A stretch of DNA of 12,671 nt from Planctomycetaceae bacterium (GTDB lineage: Bacteria; Planctomycetota; Planctomycetia; Pirellulales; Thermoguttaceae): contig WRCR01000065.1 in assembly GCA_009783865.1 (NCBI GenBank), positions 1 through 12,671 of the forward strand. Reading direction: 5' to 3'. This document shows, one piece after another, positions 1 through 7,204 of the stretch. The position numbers and the translations under genes are program-made. The notes under the pieces were generated by a model. It saw nothing but the letters and a program-made list of their open reading frames with translations. It was not told the origin of the DNA and searched no databases. How positions within the stretch are numbered: position 1 is the stretch's first letter; each line of letters starts with the position of its first letter.

Positions 1-1502
1 CTGCGTATTGTTTCTTCGTCAAGCCAGTTGCCGCTGGTTCTCGTGAAACAGTTTCGCAAGTCGGACTCTTCCGCCGAAATGAGCGGAGTTAACGAGCGGG
101 TATCCTGCGCCGCAAACATCAATTCACGATTGGCAGAACAGTACTTCAGTATGTTCCATACAAGAATCGGAAAAGCCGGTGACGATGTGAGCGTTGACAA
201 CGATTCATTCAACTGCATCGTCAAAACAACTTCGCCGCCGCGCCGGATTTGTTCCGTCAACAGCGGTATGTCACCGGCAGAGATAACCGGTATTCCGTTC
301 AAGTTGACCGTTGAACTGCCGCCCCAAACGACTCCGTCCAAGTCCAATCCCTTTGTGATGAGATGGTGATTCTCAAGAATGTAAGGTCCGATAAACGATT
401 TAACCGACTCGTCTTTCGTAGGGGATATGATTTGTACCGTCATTGGAGTTGCCGCAGCCATTCGGCTTGCGTTTGTTATGAAAATCAACTCTGGTTCATT
501 ATCGGTCAATCTTGCTAAACCGGAAGCGAGCAGTGCTTTTTCTAATCTGGGACGCAACTCTGGCGGCACATTCTGAACTTGTACCCGCAAGGGTTTATTT
601 CTGCCCGGCGGTATTGTCAACACATTGTCTATTGCCAGAGCGTCATCTGCCAAACGTATTTCCAAGTCACCGGTTCCTTGCGGCAGTTCGGTTAGAATCC
701 GATGTATATCTCCGGCTGGCACAAGTTTTTCACCGCGGAAAAGAATCTTCTTACGTTCCGGTTCCAAGATGTTCATTCGGAGAAGTTGTTCCTTCGCAGA
801 ATAATTTCCGATTTCGAGCAGCAGCCGGTCCCGCTCCTCCTGAAAAGTTCGGCTGGAATATACAACGGCAAAATTATCGAGTGCTTTGCCGAAGGATTTC
901 CAGAGAACTTTTCCGTCCATCATTTTTCCGTCCGGCAAACTATCAGTAATAACGAGAATCTTCGTGCTGGACAGCGACAAATTTATAGCGAAGGTCAACG
1001 CTTCGGCGAGGTTTGCTGTTTCGCTGCCGCATTGCCACTTATCGAGAATGTTTCGGGCTTCCGCTGAATTCTTTGCCCGACCGGCAATTAAATGCGGCTT
1101 GTTTCCGGCGGTAATAAACTGAACCGGATAACCGATTTGATTTTCCAGCATACGATGCAATTCGTTCTTTGCCCGCTGCTGCGATGTATCACCGTTAAAA
1201 CCGGCGGTCATTGAATAAGAGTCATCGAGAATGACAATCGTCGGACTTCCGAATTGTTCTTTGCGAAACAGCGGCTGCGCTGCTGCAATCGACAACAGAG
1301 TCAACGCTAATAATTCCAGCAGAATCAATAGCGGCAGTTTGAGCCGCTGGATTTTTCGTCCGCCTTGCTCCGCACGCTGCCGATTATACCAAAGAAACAG
1401 CGCGGAAACCTCGTACCGCACGGAACGGGTTCGGAAAAAATAAATTCCGAAAACAACCGGCAGCGACATCAAAGCAATTAGAGCGTATGGAAATGATAAC
1501 AT
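1..1502 (-). CDS. BatA-like VWA-domain membrane protein, partial (C-terminus off the left edge)
   Basis: Reading the minus strand from ATG at 1502 gives 500 uninterrupted codons that run off the window. Two hydrophobic segments (about residues 4-23 and 55-79) bracket a basic loop (RTRSVRYEV...RQRAEQGGRKIQR), as in the BatA N-terminal domain. A von Willebrand factor A-like domain follows: VILDDSYSM at 90-98 carries a MIDAS-type DxSxS (D93, S95, S97), and ILVITDSLPDG is a typical later VWA strand. Proteins of this type in planctomycetes usually end in another membrane helix, which would lie outside the window. The start lies 9 bp after the glycosyltransferase stop, so it is probably co-transcribed with it; no strong Shine-Dalgarno is visible (TTGAAGACGTACA before ATG). 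In planctomycetes such genes often sit near GldG-permease/DUF4340 genes, which here are on the other strand. The biochemical role is unknown; metal-dependent protein binding at the membrane is inferred. The family call is firm, the function is not. Confidence 0.85.
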   Translation of the reverse strand, partial: MLSFPYALIALMSLPVVFGIYFFRTRSVRYEVSALFLWYNRQRAEQGGRKIQRLKLPLLILLELLALTLLSIAAAQPLFRKEQFGSPTIVILDDSYSMTAGFNGDTSQQRAKNELHRMLENQIGYPVQFITAGNKPHLIAGRAKNSAEARNILDKWQCGSETANLAEALTFAINLSLSSTKILVITDSLPDGKMMDGKVLWKSFGKALDNFAVVYSSRTFQEERDRLLLEIGNYSAKEQLLRMNILEPERKKILFRGEKLVPAGDIHRILTELPQGTGDLEIRLADDALAIDNVLTIPPGRNKPLRVQVQNVPPELRPRLEKALLASGLARLTDNEPELIFITNASRMAAATPMTVQIISPTKDESVKSFIGPYILENHHLITKGLDLDGVVWGGSSTVNLNGIPVISAGDIPLLTEQIRRGGEVVLTMQLNESLSTLTSSPAFPILVWNILKYCSANRELMFAAQDTRSLTPLISAEESDLRNCFTRTSGNWLDEETIR

Positions 1503-1511
1503 TGTACGTCT

Positions 1512-2855
1512 TCAAGGGTTATCCGACATTATTCTTTCGACTATTTGTTCAACGCTGCGTTCCCAACTGAATTTTTTCGCTTGTTCAAAACCCTTCTGAA
1601 TGAGTTCCTGCCGTAAAGTATTATCCGACAAAACACGGCGAAACGTTTTTGTTAACCCGATTTCGTCTTTTGCGTCCAGTAAAATCGCAGCATCGCCTGC
1701 AACTTCCGGCAATGACGAATTATCGGCGGCAATTACCGGACAGCCCGACTTCATCGCTTCAAGCAGCGGAAGACCGAAGCCCTCGTAAATCGACATGTAA
1801 CAAAAACATTTTGCACCGGAATACAAAAACGGAATATCCACATCGGCAGCGTAGCCGGTGAAAATGACTCGGTTCTTGATTTCCTCCGGCATGCTGCCGT
1901 ATTGGTTGTAAAAGACCTGTGAATTCCAGCCGTTTGCACCGGTCAACACTAGATGGACATTGGGAAATTCGCTGCCGTTCTCGATAATGAGGCGGAAAAA
2001 ACTTCGTATTACGGTGTCGAAATTCTTTCTTATATCAAAAGTTGCAACAGAAAAAATATATGGACATTCCGGCGGGATTTTATATTTTTGTAATACGGCG
2101 TTAATTTTCTCTGTATCATCGCAGGGTTTGAAACGTTCATCTGTGGCAAGATAAACCACCGAGACCTGTTCTTCTGAAACCTGCGGATAGCATTTAATCA
2201 AGTCCCGTTTCGTAGATTCGGAATCGGCAAGAACAATTACATCCGACGTGATGCTTTCCCAAGGGTTTTGCCTAAAATGACTGAAACCGACATATAAGTC
2301 CGCAAACAGAATTGGAATTACATCGTGAACAACGAGTACTTTTTTGATAGACGGATTGACATCCAACTCCGGTATCAATCGGTGAAACGGACTGATGTAA
2401 ATATCCGCGTTGCGAATCAATTCTTCAATATACGGAGAACGCTGCCGGTCAGAAAGAAACTTCGGCGGCTTGATTTTCCATTTAACTGCTCTGGCGAATT
2501 CAATTACCGAATGAACGAACTTGTTTTTTCCGAAGCATTTTCTAACGCCCGTTTCGAGTTTTCGCAGGAAAGAGACGCGCTGTTTTTCGTCTGATGCATG
2601 CCACTGTAAAAACTGTTTTGACGAATAGTCCTTTCCTTCATAACTTGCAAAGGGCAAATCGAAATCAATGAACCGCCGCAGATTGGCATAACAAAATTCT
2701 TCTTCCGGCAGCGAAGATATTAAAGTGATGTCGAATTCGTTCCGCTTGACCAGTCGGGACAACACTTCAACGATGTAGCGGAGAACGCCTGCCATCGTTG
2801 TTTGACCGGAAAAATTGGAAATATCGAAAACAATGTGTTTTTTCTTACTTTCCAT
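1512..2855 (-). CDS. GT4-family glycosyltransferase (glycosyltransferase family 1 domain)
   Basis: This gene encodes a cytosolic or membrane-associated retaining glycosyltransferase with a GT-B fold, probably transferring a sugar from a nucleotide donor during exopolysaccharide, O-antigen or glycolipid assembly; substrate unknown. Counting from the chosen start (447 aa), the N-terminal Rossmann half opens with HIVFDISNF and a glycine-containing acceptor loop. VLVVHDVIPILF (173-184) is the usual interdomain HD motif. SVATFDIRKNF (269-279) holds the donor-phosphate-binding Arg/Lys, and IYEGFGLPLLEAMKSG (356-371) holds the EX7E pair (E358, E366). PEVAGDAAILLD follows, as in GT4 enzymes. An in-frame ATG at 2972 exists but would overlap hisI by 128 bp and add a low-complexity Lys/Ser-rich stretch before the conserved strand. 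ATG 2855 overlaps hisI by only 11 bp, preceded by a weak purine tract (AAAGAAAAGT), and is preferred. It lies between hisI and the VWA gene in an apparent operon. Confidence 0.88.
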   Translation of the reverse strand: MESKKKHIVFDISNFSGQTTMAGVLRYIVEVLSRLVKRNEFDITLISSLPEEEFCYANLRRFIDFDLPFASYEGKDYSSKQFLQWHASDEKQRVSFLRKLETGVRKCFGKNKFVHSVIEFARAVKWKIKPPKFLSDRQRSPYIEELIRNADIYISPFHRLIPELDVNPSIKKVLVVHDVIPILFADLYVGFSHFRQNPWESITSDVIVLADSESTKRDLIKCYPQVSEEQVSVVYLATDERFKPCDDTEKINAVLQKYKIPPECPYIFSVATFDIRKNFDTVIRSFFRLIIENGSEFPNVHLVLTGANGWNSQVFYNQYGSMPEEIKNRVIFTGYAADVDIPFLYSGAKCFCYMSIYEGFGLPLLEAMKSGCPVIAADNSSLPEVAGDAAILLDAKDEIGLTKTFRRVLSDNTLRQELIQKGFEQAKKFSWERSVEQIVERIMSDNP

Positions 2856-3222
2856 ACTTTTCTTTGGGGTCGAAGACGCGTTCTCCGATAACTTTTTCAC
2901 CTTCGGAAGTGATTTCACGGAAGAAGCAACTCTTGTATCCTTCGTGACAGGCGGCACCGCCGATTTGTTCAACTTTCAGGAGAATGGTGTCGGCATCGCA
3001 GTCGAGAAAGATACTGGTAACTTTTTGGACGTTGCCGCTCTCTTCACCTTTGCGCCAGAGTTTGTTTCTACTCCGGCTGAAATAGACGGCGCGACCGGTT
3101 GCCAGTGTTTCGTTGTATGCTTCCTCGTTCATGTAGGCAAGCATTAGGACGGTGCCGTCTTTGTTATCTTGTGCGATTGCGGGTACTAATCCGCCGCATT
3201 TTTCAAAATCGGGTTTTAACAT
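2845..3222 (-). CDS. hisI: Phosphoribosyl-AMP cyclohydrolase (HisI)
   Basis: HisI catalyses the third step of histidine biosynthesis, opening the adenine ring of phosphoribosyl-AMP to give ProFAR, in the cytoplasm with zinc and magnesium. The 125-aa product is full length for the single-domain enzyme, with no fused HisE pyrophosphohydrolase. Diagnostic motifs are all present: LMLAYMNEEA (27-36), TGRAVYFSRSRNKLWRKGE (42-60), the metal-binding D74-C75-D76-A-D78 run, and ACHEGYKSCFF (91-101) with C92 and C99, the expected zinc ligands. ATG 3222 is preceded by AGGA about 7 bases upstream and by a TATAAT promoter. The stop overlaps the glycosyltransferase start. No other his gene is in view, so the gene stands apart from a his operon, as is common where his genes are scattered. 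Very confident. Confidence 0.97.
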   Translation of the reverse strand: MLKPDFEKCGGLVPAIAQDNKDGTVLMLAYMNEEAYNETLATGRAVYFSRSRNKLWRKGEESGNVQKVTSIFLDCDADTILLKVEQIGGAACHEGYKSCFFREITSEGEKVIGERVFDPKEKYGK

Positions 3223-3267
3223 GTTGATTCCTCGTTGTGTTTGGCTGACAAATTTTCATTTTTAGGA

Positions 3268-3295
3268 ATTATAAACGAAAACCGGCAGAAAACAA
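3268..3295 (-). promoter_or_regulatory. Sigma70-like promoter of hisI
   Basis: On the minus strand a perfect TATAAT -10 (3273-3268) lies 16 bases downstream of TTGTTT (3295-3290), a 3 of 6 match to the -35 consensus. The predicted transcript would start near 3261, giving a leader of roughly 38 nt with an AGGA ribosome site before hisI. The spacing and the perfect -10 support the call; activity is inferred. Confidence 0.6.
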
Positions 3296-3333
3296 GGGAA
3301 CAACGTATCGGCGCACGCATTTTTTCGGGGGTA

Positions 3334-3361
3334 TTTACCTTTGTATTATTTTTTGTAAAAT
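3334..3361 (+). promoter_or_regulatory. Possible promoter of the permease/alarmone-synthetase operon
   Basis: TTTACC (3334-3339) and TAAAAT (3356-3361) are separated by 16 bases, each a 4-5 of 6 match to the sigma70 consensus. The region is very AT-rich, so chance matches are likely and other pairs can be drawn. If correct, the leader is about 54 nt and contains the T-rich repeats described separately. It is divergent from the hisI promoter, about 60 bp apart. Confidence 0.35.
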
Positions 3362-3419
3362 TATACCGCTGATTGTTTTTTACACCGTTTTGTTTTATAC
3401 CGTTTTTGTTTTTGTAAAA
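3350..3419 (+). repeat. T-rich leader with short direct repeats before the permease gene
   Basis: An 11-base direct repeat TTTTTGTAAAA occurs at 3350-3360 and again at 3409-3419, the second copy ending two bases before the permease ATG. Between them the heptamer TAYACCG occurs three times (3362-3368, 3381-3387, 3396-3402), embedded in T-runs. No Shine-Dalgarno sequence is present before ATG 3422. The repeats could be protein-binding sites or simply slippage-prone AT-rich DNA; no riboswitch or terminator fold is evident. Confidence 0.5.
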
Positions 3420-3421
3420 CG

Positions 3422-6169
3422 ATGAACTTCAAAGTAATTTATTCCGTATTTAAGCGTAATTATTTCGGTTATCTCGCCAATCCTACCGGATATGTCTTCA
3501 TCTGCGTTTTCGTTCTGTTGAGTTCCATCGCCGCTTTTCTGCCCGATGAGTTTTTCAACGCAAACCTCGCAAATCTGAATCAACTGAACCTCTGGTTTCC
3601 GCTGATAATGATTGTCTTCGTTCCCGCTATCACTATGGGAATCTGGGCAGATGAACGCCGGCAAGGAACCGACGAATTACTGCTCACCATACCGGCAAGC
3701 GATTTCGACATCGTACTCGGCAAGTTTGCCGCCGCCGCCAGCATTTACACGCTGTCGCTGCTCTTTTCGATGGTTTGCAACTTCTTTATTCTGCGGTATT
3801 TAGGGACACCCGACTCCGGCTTGTTTATCGCAACTTACATCGGATATTGGTTCATTGGAATCTCCTTGATTTCCGTCGGAATGACTGCCTCGTTCCTAAC
3901 CGGTAATCTAACTGTTGCGTACATTCTCGGTGCGGTCTTTTGCTCTCCCTTTGTCGCTTTGCAATGGGTCGATGCCCTTGCCGCATCGGATAAAATCACC
4001 GGCGTTCTGAAAAGTTTCGGCATTGCATCCCAGTTTGAACTTTTCGGACGCGGCACCGTGAACCTGTCGAGCATTTTCTATTTCCTGATGCTCACCTCCG
4101 TTATGCTCTATTTGAGTATGATACTCATCGGACGCAGGCATTGGACGGCAAATCAAAAAGCGGTCGGCGTTTTTCATTATTCCGTCCGTTTTGTTTCGCT
4201 TCTCATTATCGGCTTGTCGCTGTGCTTTATGTTCCGGCAGCATGATGCCCGCGCTGATATGACGGAAGAAAAACTCGGCACGCTTTCGCCCGAAACTGTT
4301 AAATTACTCAAGGAATTGAAGCCGGAATATCCCGTGCAGATAGACGCTTTTATCAGTCCCGATGTACCGGAATCACACGTCCAGATTCGGCTTGATACTC
4401 TGACAGTATTGAGCGAGATTGAATCGCTCTGCGGTAAAAATGTTGCGGTTAAGATTCATCCGACTTTGCCGTTCACGGACCAAGCGTTAATTGCAAATCA
4501 GCGTTATGGAATCAAGGCAAACGAAGTATCCTTCGCTTCCCGCGGCAAACGGGATTTGAAGAGTGTATTTCTCGGCTTGTCTTTCCGCTGCGGCTTGCGG
4601 TCTTTGACTTTGCCGTTCATTGACCGGGGCTTGTCCGCCGAATATGAAATCGTTCATGCTCTTTCCAATATAACATCGCCGCAGAAAAAACGAATCGGCG
4701 TATTGAAAACGGACGCGCCGATTTTCGGTCGGCTTGACATGGGTTCGTTTCAAATGTTGCCGTCGTGGCAAATTGTCGAGGAGTTGAAAAAGCAATACAC
4801 GGTGGTCGAGGTTGACCCGCTCGAACCGATTCGTGAAAAATATGATGCGCTGCTTGCCGTTCAGCCCTCGGCGATGGGACCTCAGGAAACGATGAATTTC
4901 ATTGAGGCGGTGCAAAACGGGCAGAAAGCGATAATCTTTGAAGACCCGTTGCCGGTTTATATCCGCAGTGTGGCGGGAACCTCGGAGCCGCGCCAGCAAT
5001 CTTCACAGATGGCGATGATGATGGGAAGACAATCACCGAAAGGCGATATTACTCCGCTCTGGGAATTTCTCGGAGTTGAAGTCGAAGGTGCGAATGCGGT
5101 TTGGCAGGAATACTCGCCGTTGCGCAAACTGCCGCAAATTCCGAAGGGCTTCGTTTTCCTTGACCGAAGTTCCGATGCGAAAAGTGTGAAGACCGCCGAG
5201 CCGTTCAATGCCGCCGAGTCGGTTTCCGCTTCGTTGCAATACATGATGATGCCGTTTCCGGGGCGAATTGTCGCAAGTCCTGCTTTGACACAGGAAGCAC
5301 CAACAACCTTAAAGTCCGTTCCGCTTTTGCAGACCTTTCAGCAGCCCGCCGGAACGGTTGGAATTCAGCAGGTTAAACGCGGCTTGTTTGACGGCAGTTG
5401 GGAACGTGCTTGTGTTCCGATAAAGGAACCGCTGCATCTTGCGGTTAGAATTCGCGGCGAAATACTTCCGGCACCGGAAGCAAAACCCGCAGAAGAAAAA
5501 GAAGAAGCGAAAACACCGGCAAAGCCGGAGACGGTAAAGATTGACGTTATTCTTATTGCCGATATTGATATGCTTTCCGATGAGTTGTTCGCACTTCGCC
5601 GTATGGGAAATGAACCCAGCGCGGGCATTAACCTTGACTTCGACAATGTGACTTTCGTTTTGAACGCTATTGACAGTGTTGCCGGTGATGAACGTTTCTT
5701 GGCAATCCGCAACCGCCGTCCGAAGCACCGCACGCTTTCCAAATTCGATGAGAACACCGACGCAATTCGTTTGGAAACTAGTCAGCGGCGAACCGACTTG
5801 CAGAAAAAGTTCGATGCTCAAATCGAAGAAGCAGAAAAGAAACTCACCGAGGACATGAAACAACTCGAAGAGAAATACAAACAGGGTGATGTCAACGAAG
5901 AAGAAGTTCAGCGGAAGATTTTCGTTTCAATTTCCGCAGCGCAGAAACAGTTGGCAGCCGCAAAAGAGAAACAGCAGCGGGACTTGAATCAGCAGTTGGA
6001 AAAGGCGGAAGTCGACTTGAATAATCATATTCAGCGGATTCAGGGACGTTATAAACTCCTCGCGGTGCTGGTGCCGCCGATTGCTCCGCTGTTAATCGGA
6101 ATAATAGTGTTTTTCATTAGAAAAGTCCGTGAAACGGAGGGTATTCCGCAAACGAGGCGCAGGAAATGA
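3422..6169 (+). CDS. Fused ABC-2 permease / GldG-like auxiliary protein
   Basis: This 915-aa inner-membrane protein joins an ABC-2 type permease to a GldG-like ABC_transp_aux domain. The permease half begins with the typical RNYFGYLANPTGYVFI and has about six hydrophobic segments (roughly 22-40, 58-76, 103-125, 135-158, 163-182, 215-235), with TMGIWADERRQGTDELL (71-87) as the conserved cytoplasmic stretch. A further helix (about 256-272) leads into ADMTEEKLGTLSPETVKLL (278-296), the usual opening of the GldG domain. A Pro/Glu/Lys linker (near residues 680-700) and a long Lys/Glu/Gln coiled coil (about 787-862) precede a final helix and the familiar RETEGIPQTRRR end. In planctomycetes such fusions pair with an ABC ATPase and a DUF4340 protein; the DUF4340 gene is downstream, but no ATPase gene is in the window. 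ATG 3422 fits the conserved N-terminus although no ribosome site is visible. Transported substrate unknown; GldFG-type gliding function should not be assumed. Confidence 0.88.
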   Translation: MNFKVIYSVFKRNYFGYLANPTGYVFICVFVLLSSIAAFLPDEFFNANLANLNQLNLWFPLIMIVFVPAITMGIWADERRQGTDELLLTIPASDFDIVLGKFAAAASIYTLSLLFSMVCNFFILRYLGTPDSGLFIATYIGYWFIGISLISVGMTASFLTGNLTVAYILGAVFCSPFVALQWVDALAASDKITGVLKSFGIASQFELFGRGTVNLSSIFYFLMLTSVMLYLSMILIGRRHWTANQKAVGVFHYSVRFVSLLIIGLSLCFMFRQHDARADMTEEKLGTLSPETVKLLKELKPEYPVQIDAFISPDVPESHVQIRLDTLTVLSEIESLCGKNVAVKIHPTLPFTDQALIANQRYGIKANEVSFASRGKRDLKSVFLGLSFRCGLRSLTLPFIDRGLSAEYEIVHALSNITSPQKKRIGVLKTDAPIFGRLDMGSFQMLPSWQIVEELKKQYTVVEVDPLEPIREKYDALLAVQPSAMGPQETMNFIEAVQNGQKAIIFEDPLPVYIRSVAGTSEPRQQSSQMAMMMGRQSPKGDITPLWEFLGVEVEGANAVWQEYSPLRKLPQIPKGFVFLDRSSDAKSVKTAEPFNAAESVSASLQYMMMPFPGRIVASPALTQEAPTTLKSVPLLQTFQQPAGTVGIQQVKRGLFDGSWERACVPIKEPLHLAVRIRGEILPAPEAKPAEEKEEAKTPAKPETVKIDVILIADIDMLSDELFALRRMGNEPSAGINLDFDNVTFVLNAIDSVAGDERFLAIRNRRPKHRTLSKFDENTDAIRLETSQRRTDLQKKFDAQIEEAEKKLTEDMKQLEEKYKQGDVNEEEVQRKIFVSISAAQKQLAAAKEKQQRDLNQQLEKAEVDLNNHIQRIQGRYKLLAVLVPPIAPLLIGIIVFFIRKVRETEGIPQTRRRK

Positions 6170-7143
6170 GTTTAACGGTTAGTAAAAAATCGGTGAACAA
6201 GGCGGGAGAGGTCCTTCGGAATGAACCTCGAAACGAGGCGGCACTTGAAGTCCTTGATGTGTGGCGGACGATGCACGCTGAACCGCTTCAAAAAACGGCG
6301 GGGACAGTTTTGGAACTTTGTCCGCCGGATACCTTCAACGGTATAGCAAGCCGGTTGAAACGTTCCATTTCAATTATCGAAAAGTTAAAGCGGGAACCGG
6401 CGATGAAACTGTTCCGTATGCTGGACATTGCCGGTGTACGCCTTGTTATAAATGACGGAACAGAATTTAATACGAAACAATTATCGGTTTTTAACGTTAT
6501 CAGAGAATATGATTACAATAATGAACCGAAGGTATCCGGTTATTCGGCATATCACATCGTTTTAGAATGTAAAGAGGAAAAATTTCGCAATTTTCAAATC
6601 GAACTGCAAATCAGAACCTGCGGTCAGCACCTTTGGGCGATGGCTGTCGAGACGGTCGGAATGTTTTACGGCGAAGCATTGAAAGCGAGTCAGGGAAATC
6701 AGGATTGGCTTGATTTTTTCAGATTGGCAAGTGCTGCCGTATCCCGCATAAATAACCGGAAGGTTATAAAAGATTATTCCGATAAGGGTACCGAAGAAAT
6801 CCGAAACGAATTAAAAACATTGGGAATGAAAAAGACATTTTTTTCCAAACTGGAGGCAATTAAAGAAGCCCGCGAAAAATTTTCGTATGACAAGTACGAT
6901 TACTGGCTTCTGGAATTGGACATTAAAAAATCCGAAAACCGAATTTACGGATTTGTATCCGGTCAACTTGAAACAGCAGCGGCGATGTACAAAGCGATAG
7001 AGCAGACCCCGAATTGTTTGCGGGGGGATACACAGGTCGTTCTTGTTTCAACGAAGCGGTTCAAAGACCTGCGCCGGGCATATCCGAGTTATTTTTTAGA
7101 TGTTGCCGAATTTACACAAATGCTGAAGGAGTTTTGCGAATAA
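6166..7143 (+). CDS. RelA/SpoT-domain protein, small alarmone synthetase-like
   Basis: The 325-aa product carries a lone RelA/SpoT synthetase-type domain with no N-terminal HD hydrolase and no TGS/ACT regulatory domains. Visible motifs: ASRLKRSISIIEKLKR (61-76), DIAGVRLVIND (87-97, catalytic-type D87 and R92), SGYSAYHIVLE (124-134), and IELQIRTCGQHLWAMAVE (145-162, with E146, Q148, R150, H155). The N-terminus (ALEVLDVWRTMHAEPL) and C-terminus (RRAYPSYFLDVAEF) match the longer uncharacterised class of RelA/SpoT-domain proteins of about 320-370 aa, so it looks complete. Canonical members have GYR where this one has GYS. The expected reaction is pyrophosphate transfer from ATP to a guanine nucleotide or, as in some toxic relatives, to another acceptor; this is inference. 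Its ATG overlaps the permease stop (ATGA), with AGGA just upstream, indicating translational coupling. Hand counts give 30-40 % GC in three mid-gene lines (6421-6600) and 50-55 % near its start. No antitoxin-like partner is adjacent. Confidence 0.82.
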   Translation: MSLTVSKKSVNKAGEVLRNEPRNEAALEVLDVWRTMHAEPLQKTAGTVLELCPPDTFNGIASRLKRSISIIEKLKREPAMKLFRMLDIAGVRLVINDGTEFNTKQLSVFNVIREYDYNNEPKVSGYSAYHIVLECKEEKFRNFQIELQIRTCGQHLWAMAVETVGMFYGEALKASQGNQDWLDFFRLASAAVSRINNRKVIKDYSDKGTEEIRNELKTLGMKKTFFSKLEAIKEAREKFSYDKYDYWLLELDIKKSENRIYGFVSGQLETAAAMYKAIEQTPNCLRGDTQVVLVSTKRFKDLRRAYPSYFLDVAEFTQMLKEFCE

Positions 7144-7193
7144 GATAATAATCTTTCGCTAATGAAATTACCGTTAAACTTTTTTTTAACTTT

Positions 7194-7199
7194 TATAAT
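7194..7199 (+). promoter_or_regulatory. Perfect TATAAT immediately before the DUF4340 start codon
   Basis: TATAAT at 7194-7199 ends five bases before ATG 7205, and there is no Shine-Dalgarno in the intervening or preceding bases. If it works as a -10, transcription would begin at or next to the ATG, giving a leaderless message. No good -35 is visible at the right distance (CCGTTA at 17 bases), and the 61-bp spacer is AT-rich, so chance is possible. The spacer also holds weak AT-only inverted repeats (AAGAT/ATCTT at 7142-7155; GTTAAA/TTTAAC at 7173-7190) that are too weak to call terminators. Confidence 0.35.
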
Positions 7200-7204
7200 T
7201 AACA

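Noticed and set aside
512..1122. Several plus-strand open frames of 78-145 codons opposite the VWA gene
   Set aside because: They are antisense to a well-supported 500-codon membrane/VWA protein, have Cys/Arg/Phe-rich low-quality compositions and no ribosome sites.
2856..2972. Upstream ATG (2972) as the glycosyltransferase start
   Set aside because: It would overlap hisI by 128 bp, and the added residues are a Ser/Lys/Pro-rich stretch read in a shifted frame through conserved HisI codons. ATG 2855 places the conserved first beta strand at the N-terminus.
5309..5863. A 184-codon minus-strand open frame inside the permease gene
   Set aside because: It lies antisense to the linker and coiled-coil part of the permease; its Phe/Cys-rich composition mirrors the opposing Glu/Lys codons.
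7142..7190. AT-only inverted repeats as an intrinsic terminator after the RelA/SpoT gene
   Set aside because: The stems are 5-6 A/T-dominated pairs and too weak to terminate transcription reliably; the AT-rich spacer makes such repeats likely by chance.
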